The notes beneath the pieces were generated by a model. It saw nothing but the letters and a program-made list of their open reading frames with translations, was not told the origin of the DNA and ran no database searches. From an uncultured Cellvibrio sp. (GTDB lineage: Bacteria; Pseudomonadota; Gammaproteobacteria; Pseudomonadales; Cellvibrionaceae), in the NCBI GenBank assembly GCA_946481735.1, contig CAMLOU010000127.1, forward strand, positions 1-11,965: 11,965 nt of DNA, given 5' to 3'. This document shows, piece after piece, positions 6,571 through 11,965 of this stretch; positions within the stretch are counted from its first letter, which is position 1, and each line of letters starts with the position of its first letter. Made by a program: the position numbers and the translations under genes.

Positions 6571-8307
6571 GTGGAAATGCTCTCAGGCGGAGATATGTTA
6601 ATCCGCGCGTTGCGAGACGAAGGTGTTGAGTACATCTTCGGCTACCCGGGCGGTGCTGCATTGCATATCTACGACGCTATTTTCAGGCAGCAAGATGTCA
6701 AGCACATTCTGGTGCGCCACGAGCAGGCCGCCACCCATATGGCAGATGCTTATTCACGCTCCACCGGTCGAGTGGGTACGGTGCTGGTGACATCCGGTCC
6801 CGGTGCGACCAATGCCATTACCGGCATCGCCACTGCGTATATGGATTCCATTCCCATGGTGGTCATCTCTGGCCAGGTCCAAAGCCATTTAATCGGTGAG
6901 GATGCCTTCCAGGAAACCGATATGGTGGGTATCTCCCGTCCGATCGTAAAGCACAGCTTTATGGTCAAGCACGCCAGTGAGATTCCGGAGATCGTCAAAA
7001 AGGCCTATTTCATTGCCGCTACTGGCCGGCCCGGCCCGGTTGTGATTGATGTGCCCAAGGATATTACCCATCCGGCCCAAACCTTTCCTTATGAGTACCC
7101 GGACAAGGTCAAGATCCGTTCCTATACACCGGCAACCCGTGGCCACTCAGGGCAGATCAAGAAAGCGGTGCAATTGTTGTTGGGCGCCAAGCGCCCGGTC
7201 ATTTATACCGGTGGCGGTGTAGTGCAGGGCAATGCCTCTGAGCTGCTGACGCAATTGGTTCAACTGCTCGACTTTCCATGCACCAATACGCTGATGGGGC
7301 TGGGGGCTTACCCGGCGACGGACAAGCGCTTCCTGGGTATGTTGGGGATGCACGGCACCTTTGAAGCCAATACCGCCATGCACCACAGCGATGTGATCCT
7401 GGCTATCGGCGCGCGCTTTGATGACCGCGTGACCAACATCGTTAGTAAATTCTGCCCGAACGCCAAGATTATCCACGTGGATATTGATCCCGCCTCTATC
7501 TCCAAAACGGTTGTTGCGGATGTACCTATTGTCGGTGCAGTCGATAGTGTGTTGAGCGAGATGCTGGCATTGATTCAGGAAACTGATGAACGTCCGGATG
7601 CAGAGGCAATTGCGGCCTGGTGGAAACAGATCAATGAGTGGCGCGAGCGGCACGGTATCTACACGAAATCCCGTTATGATACGGCCAGCGAATTGATCAA
7701 ACCGCAGGACGTAATCAAAGCCATTTGGGAAGTCACCCAAGGCGATGCATTTGTGACGTCAGACGTAGGTCAGCACCAGATGTTTACGGCGCAGTACTAC
7801 AAGTTTGATAAGCCGCGTCGCTGGATTAACTCCGGTGGCCTTGGCACCATGGGCTTTGGTCTGCCCGCCGCTATGGGGGTGCAGATTGCTCATCGTGATG
7901 CCACTGTGGTGTGCGTTACCGGTGAGGGCAGTATCCAGATGTGCATTCAGGAATTGTCTACCTGTACCCAGTATCACCTGCCGGTGAAGGTGATTTGCCT
8001 TAACAACCAGGCGCTGGGAATGGTGCGCCAGTGGCAGGATATGCAGTACTCCAGCCGTTATGCTGAAAGCCTTTATGAAGATTCGTTACCCGACTTTATT
8101 AAACTGGCTGAAGCATATGGCCATGTCGGTATGCGCGTGACCAAAAAAGAAGAGCTCAAGGCGAAACTGGAAGAGTGTTTTGCATTGAAAGACCGGGTGG
8201 TATTTATGGATATCATGGTGGATCAATCCGAGCACGTTTATCCGATGCAAGTTGCCCCCAATGGCTCCATGCGTGACATGTACCTGAGTAAGACGGAGCG
8301 TACCTGA
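6571..8307 (+). CDS. ilvI: Acetohydroxyacid (acetolactate) synthase, large catalytic subunit
   Basis: ThDP-, FAD- and Mg-dependent cytoplasmic enzyme that condenses two pyruvates to acetolactate, or pyruvate with 2-ketobutyrate to acetohydroxybutyrate; first common step of Val, Leu and Ile synthesis. The 578-aa length is typical. The N-terminal ThDP-binding domain has GYPGGA (24-29) and the catalytic Glu51 ([15 protein letters not shown]). The central FAD domain spans about 190-330. The C-terminal ThDP domain has GEGS (451-454) and LNN (477-479), where GEG replaces the usual GDG metal-binding triplet. Trp488 in MVRQWQ corresponds to the Trp that gives AHAS its preference for 2-ketobutyrate, separating it from catabolic acetolactate synthases. 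It starts with GTG. ilvH follows after 1 nt, so the subunits are translated together. ilvB is an equally possible name if this is the organism's only AHAS. Confidence 0.96.
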   Translation: MEMLSGGDMLIRALRDEGVEYIFGYPGGAALHIYDAIFRQQDVKHILVRHEQAATHMADAYSRSTGRVGTVLVTSGPGATNAITGIATAYMDSIPMVVISGQVQSHLIGEDAFQETDMVGISRPIVKHSFMVKHASEIPEIVKKAYFIAATGRPGPVVIDVPKDITHPAQTFPYEYPDKVKIRSYTPATRGHSGQIKKAVQLLLGAKRPVIYTGGGVVQGNASELLTQLVQLLDFPCTNTLMGLGAYPATDKRFLGMLGMHGTFEANTAMHHSDVILAIGARFDDRVTNIVSKFCPNAKIIHVDIDPASISKTVVADVPIVGAVDSVLSEMLALIQETDERPDAEAIAAWWKQINEWRERHGIYTKSRYDTASELIKPQDVIKAIWEVTQGDAFVTSDVGQHQMFTAQYYKFDKPRRWINSGGLGTMGFGLPAAMGVQIAHRDATVVCVTGEGSIQMCIQELSTCTQYHLPVKVICLNNQALGMVRQWQDMQYSSRYAESLYEDSLPDFIKLAEAYGHVGMRVTKKEELKAKLEECFALKDRVVFMDIMVDQSEHVYPMQVAPNGSMRDMYLSKTERT

Positions 8308-8308
8308 T

Positions 8309-8800
8309 ATGAGACGTATCATTTCTGTATTAATGGAAAATGCTCCCGGTGCATTGTCTCGCGTTGTCGGTTTGTTTTCTCAGCGCGGCTACAACATCGA
8401 GAGCTTGACTGTAGCGCCCACGGAAGATCCTACGCTATCGCGTTTGACACTGACGACCTTGGGTGATGATCACAAGATTGAGCAAATCACCAAGCATCTG
8501 AATAAGCTGATTGATGTGGTGAAGCTGGTTGACTTGACCGAAGGCGCTCACATTGAACGTGAGTTGATGTTGGTAAAAGTCAAGGCGGCTGGCGCACAGC
8601 GTGCCGAGGTAAAGCGTTGCGTGGATATCTTTCGCGGACAGATCGTGGACGTAACGAGTTCGCTCTACATCATCCAGATCACTGGGGCGAGCGATAAGCT
8701 GGATGCGTTTTTGCAAGCGGTCGGTGACGCGGCCATTCTCGAAGTGGTGCGTACCGGTGTCAGCGGAATTTCCCGCGGTGAGAAAGTGCTGAGTTTATAA
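8309..8800 (+). CDS. ilvH: Acetohydroxyacid synthase, small regulatory subunit
   Basis: Binds the large subunit, raises its activity and confers valine feedback inhibition. At 163 aa it has the same length as E. coli IlvH. An N-terminal ACT domain covers about residues 3-76 (RIISVLMENAPGALSRVVGL). Residues known from E. coli IlvH to affect valine binding or inhibition are all present at the same positions: Asn11, Gly14, Asn29, Thr34, Ala36 and Gln59, so the enzyme should be valine-sensitive. The C-terminal half (~78-163) matches the ACT-like second domain. The ATG is 1 nt after the ilvI stop codon, with GGAG at 8295-8298 inside ilvI. A strong terminator follows at 8817-8852, so ilvIH forms a two-gene operon separate from ilvC. 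Confidence 0.97.
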   Translation: MRRIISVLMENAPGALSRVVGLFSQRGYNIESLTVAPTEDPTLSRLTLTTLGDDHKIEQITKHLNKLIDVVKLVDLTEGAHIERELMLVKVKAAGAQRAEVKRCVDIFRGQIVDVTSSLYIIQITGASDKLDAFLQAVGDAAILEVVRTGVSGISRGEKVLSL

Positions 8801-8816
8801 GTCTGTCTTGCACCTC

Positions 8817-8852
8817 AAAAAAACCGATCAGTGAACGCTGGTCGGTTTTTTT
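8817..8852. terminator. Bidirectional intrinsic terminator, ilvH / ilvY
   Basis: A7 plus CCGATCAG (8817-8831) pairs with CTGGTCGG plus T7 (8838-8852) around the loop TGAACG, with one T-G pair. The run of seven A on one side and seven T on the other makes it usable from both directions. Its right arm overlaps the ilvY stop codon (8851-8853 on the minus strand). Confidence 0.94.
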
Positions 8853-9750
8853 ATTCTTCTATCGCCAGGTCCTCTGCCGGCAATTGTTGCCAGAAGGCGC
8901 TGATGATTGGACTCTTGAGCCGTTTTTCCATCACGCAAATGCCAAGGTCGTAAGGCCCCAGGTCCGGTTGGTGATGCAATGCCTGCACCCGATCAGATAA
9001 GGGACTGTTGTCCAGCACAATCTTCGGCAATACCCCCACACCGAAACCCAGGCTCACCATGCTGACAATGGCTTCATTCCCTTTTACTTCAGCATAAATA
9101 TTGGGTCGGGTCTGTTGTGCAGTAAACCATGCGTCCAGGCGTTCTCGTGCAAGCCCTTCCTCGGAGATGATCATGGGAATGGTTCGCCAAAAATCCTGCG
9201 CAGTGGAGGTGGGAGGGTGCCAGGTTTTGTCGTCACGCGGCGCAATGAAAATCAACGGTGAGCGTGCGATCAATTTAAAGCTGATACCTGCGGGAAGTTT
9301 GTCCGGCTTGGCCGCGATCGCAATGTCTTCATTGCCCGCTAATACCCGCTCAATGGACTGGGCCGGGTCGCCAGTATGTAATTTAATCGCAATCCCCGGA
9401 TGGCTGACGCGAAATTCAGTCAGGATATCGAAGAGAAAGCTATAACTGGCGGTGACAGAACAGTAAATACTTAATTGTCCGCGCAATTGGTCGGCTTGGG
9501 CTAACAGTGACTCTTGATATGTATCCCATTGCTGCAACACCTCCCGTGCGAACAAAAGAAAGCTTTGCCCCTCATGGGTGAGCGCCACCGAGCGATTGTT
9601 GCGTTCAAACAGGGTTGTTCCTAGATCATCCTCAAGCTGTTTGAGGCTACGGCTGATGGTCGATGGGCTGACATGGCTGGCGGCCGCCGCCCGTCCGAAG
9701 TGGAGCGTATTGGCAAGAGCGCAGAAGAGTTTGAGTTTGGCGATATCCAT
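8851..9750 (-). CDS. ilvY: IlvY, LysR-family transcriptional regulator of ilvC
   Basis: LysR-type regulator of 299 aa; E. coli IlvY has 297. In E. coli, IlvY activates ilvC when acetolactate or acetohydroxybutyrate, the IlvC substrates, are bound, and represses its own gene. The N-terminal winged helix-turn-helix covers residues ~1-60 (HFGRAAAASHVSPSTISRSL), followed by a linker helix and a periplasmic-binding-protein-like effector domain (~90-299). Stretches closely resembling E. coli IlvY, as I remember it, are YCSVTASYSFLFDIL, IKLHTGDPAQSIERVLAG, NEAIVSMVSLGFGVGVLP and LDNSP, which support the specific name rather than a generic LysR call. The start gives MDIAKLKLF, matching the family, although no good Shine-Dalgarno is visible. 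The gene is divergent from ilvC with a 146-bp gap carrying LysR-type sites, the classical layout for a LysR regulator and its target. Confidence 0.92.
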   Translation of the reverse strand: MDIAKLKLFCALANTLHFGRAAAASHVSPSTISRSLKQLEDDLGTTLFERNNRSVALTHEGQSFLLFAREVLQQWDTYQESLLAQADQLRGQLSIYCSVTASYSFLFDILTEFRVSHPGIAIKLHTGDPAQSIERVLAGNEDIAIAAKPDKLPAGISFKLIARSPLIFIAPRDDKTWHPPTSTAQDFWRTIPMIISEEGLARERLDAWFTAQQTRPNIYAEVKGNEAIVSMVSLGFGVGVLPKIVLDNSPLSDRVQALHHQPDLGPYDLGICVMEKRLKSPIISAFWQQLPAEDLAIEE

Positions 9751-9752
9751 AA

Positions 9753-10913
<1,161 letters not shown>

Positions 10914-10940
10914 TTTCGTGGTCCCAGTTGATGTCACAAT

Positions 10941-10968
10941 AAAAAGCGCGGCTAAGGCCGCGTTTTTT
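10941..10968 (+). terminator. Intrinsic terminator after ilvC
   Basis: CGCGGC (10947-10952) pairs with GCCGCG (10957-10962) around TAAG. The stem can extend by a G-U pair and five A-T pairs, and six T follow (10963-10968). It starts 27 nt after the ilvC stop codon and separates ilvC from pssA transcription. Confidence 0.93.
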
Positions 10969-10972
10969 ATTG

Positions 10973-11001
10973 GGCGCGTCAGTGCGCCACGTGTGTACAA
11001 T
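10973..11001 (+). promoter_or_regulatory. Region upstream of pssA: small GC dyad and candidate -10
   Basis: GGCGC (10973-10977) and GCGCC (10984-10988) form a perfect inverted repeat with a 6-nt spacer, followed by TACAAT (10996-11001), a good -10 hexamer about 29 nt before pssA. No convincing -35 is seen at 16-18 nt. As a terminator separates pssA from ilvC, some promoter must lie here. Confidence 0.35.
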
Positions 11002-11029
11002 GTCGCTCTCGCAGAATAAGAGGCAAAGT

Positions 11030-11869
11030 ATGACAAACCAAGAGACAGAGCAAACAAAGGGGCAGGAATCAGGGGAAACCGAAAGTTTATTGCCATTTGA
11101 TGAACATGTTGAAGAGGTTTCCGAGAATGGCCAGAAAGTGCGCCATCGGGGGGTATACCTATTACCAAACTTATTCACGACGGCCGCCCTCTTTGCTGGC
11201 TTTTACGCCATTATCGCGGCCATGCACGGCAATTTTGATAGTGCAGCCATCGCCATCTTCATCGCGATGGTTTTTGATGGCATGGACGGGCGGGTTGCCC
11301 GGTTGACGAATACGTCCAGTGCGTTTGGTGAGCAATACGATAGCTTGTCGGATATGGTGTCTTTCGGTCTGGCGCCGGCTTTGGTCATGTTCAGTTGGTC
11401 ATTGCATGACTTGGGTAAGCTCGGTTGGGCGGCTGCGTTTATCTATGCAGCCTGTGCGGCTTTGCGTTTGGCTCGCTTTAATACCCAAATCGGTATTGTC
11501 GATAAAAAGCACTTCGTTGGTCTGGCTAGTCCGGCTGCTGCTGCCATTATCGCCAGCATTGTTTGGACTTGGCACAACAGTGAAATGGGTGAGTTAGCAG
11601 CAATACCTGCAGCACTGATTACTGCGTTGACGGGATTGCTGATGGTGTCCAATTTTCGGTACAGCAGTTTTAAAAACTTTGATCTGCGTGGCCGGGTGCC
11701 CTTTGTTGTCATGTTACTGATCGTATTTGTATTTGCTGTTTTATTGATCGACCAGGCCAGTGTGTTGCTTACTATGTCGATTCTTTATGGTCTGTCAGCT
11801 CCGGTTTTGTGGCTGTGGCGTAAACGCAGTCTCATTTTTAGTCGTCGCCATACTGATGGAGACCAATAA
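11030..11869 (+). CDS. pssA: Phosphatidylserine synthase, CDP-alcohol phosphatidyltransferase type (integral membrane)
   Basis: Transfers phosphatidyl from CDP-diacylglycerol to L-serine, giving phosphatidylserine, the precursor of phosphatidylethanolamine. The 279-aa protein belongs to the membrane CDP-alcohol phosphatidyltransferase family, not the peripheral PLD-like PssA of E. coli. The catalytic motif D-x2-DG-x2-AR-x8-G-x3-D-x3-D is complete: Asp83, Asp86-Gly87, Ala90-Arg91, Gly100, Asp104 and Asp108. Residues 1-40 form a polar, Glu-rich cytoplasmic tail, followed by VYLLPNLFT and about six to eight hydrophobic segments. The preceding in-frame codons from 10970 overlap the upstream dyad and lack family resemblance; AAGAGG (11018-11023), 6 nt before ATG 11030, sets the start. 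Proximity of pssA to ilvC is conserved in pseudomonads. Phosphatidylglycerophosphate synthase is less likely given the subfamily motif context (LPNLFT, RFNTQ). Confidence 0.93.
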   Translation: MTNQETEQTKGQESGETESLLPFDEHVEEVSENGQKVRHRGVYLLPNLFTTAALFAGFYAIIAAMHGNFDSAAIAIFIAMVFDGMDGRVARLTNTSSAFGEQYDSLSDMVSFGLAPALVMFSWSLHDLGKLGWAAAFIYAACAALRLARFNTQIGIVDKKHFVGLASPAAAAIIASIVWTWHNSEMGELAAIPAALITALTGLLMVSNFRYSSFKNFDLRGRVPFVVMLLIVFVFAVLLIDQASVLLTMSILYGLSAPVLWLWRKRSLIFSRRHTDGDQ

Positions 11870-11965
11870 ACCGTTGCATAAGTACGCAAAATGTCCGCTT
11901 GTTAATCAGATTTGTTTGTTAAATGTTCACCCCAAAAAATAATTGCAAAAAGGAGTTGCGCGGTG
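11870..11965 (+). promoter_or_regulatory. Non-coding 3' edge: A-rich tract before a truncated promoter or gene start
   Basis: No terminator is seen after pssA. The last 32 nt consist of A-rich sequence (11934-11952), GGAG and TTGCGC (11956-11961), ending in GTG. One reading is an UP element and -35 hexamer of a strong promoter, such as an rRNA operon promoter, with its -10 beyond the edge. The other is AAGGAG (11950-11955) acting as a ribosome-binding site 7 nt before a GTG start at 11963. The window cuts off before this can be decided. Confidence 0.35.

Noticed and set aside
6455..6603. Short open frame from ATG 6455 into ilvI as a possible attenuation leader peptide.
   Set aside because: It is not enriched in Ile, Val or Leu, lacks a Shine-Dalgarno, and coincides with the hairpins, so pairing rather than coding explains the sequence.
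8851..9750. Generic LysR regulator unrelated to branched-chain amino acids.
   Set aside because: Divergent placement next to ilvC and extended similarity to E. coli IlvY in both the DNA-binding and effector domains support the specific assignment.
10970..11029. A 20-codon N-terminal extension of PssA.
   Set aside because: It overlaps the GC dyad and the -10 candidate; ATG 11030 has a better ribosome-binding site.

Overview
This window is ordinary core chromosome of a gammaproteobacterium. The gene content and order (bamD divergent from rluD-pgeF-clpB; ilvIH, ilvC and pssA together) resemble the Pseudomonadales/Cellvibrionales side of the class. I cannot name the genus from the sequence alone. 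Coding density is high and there are no insertion sequences, phage genes, CRISPR arrays, tRNAs or complete rRNAs. I see no undescribed multi-gene system. The points worth a second look are regulatory and structural.

Left part (1-5640): the 5' portion of bamD (outer-membrane assembly lipoprotein) runs leftward off the window edge. Divergent from it are rluD (23S rRNA pseudouridine synthase) and, 9 nt later, pgeF (peptidoglycan editing factor). clpB (disaggregase) follows under its own clear heat-shock (sigma-32) promoter. A strong hairpin terminator after clpB also serves the convergent gene for a small secreted DUF4124 protein (5657-6088).

Middle (6089-6570): a 482-bp non-coding stretch rich in inverted repeats separates the DUF4124 gene from ilvI. 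Its last 115 nt hold a long composite hairpin and a second, smaller hairpin just before the ilvI ribosome-binding site. This looks like a structured mRNA leader.

Right part (6571-11869): ilvI and ilvH encode the large and small subunits of acetohydroxyacid synthase. A bidirectional terminator separates them from ilvY, a LysR-type regulator read leftward. ilvY is divergent from ilvC (class I ketol-acid reductoisomerase), and the gap carries two T-N11-A sites 22 bp apart upstream of a plausible ilvC promoter. Together these genes make the first two common enzymes of valine, leucine and isoleucine synthesis, with feedback control (IlvH) and substrate-induced control (IlvY) encoded locally. pssA (phosphatidylserine synthase) follows behind a separate terminator. 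The last ~95 nt end in an A-rich tract that is either the start of a strong promoter, possibly of an rRNA operon, or the ribosome-binding site and GTG start of another gene.
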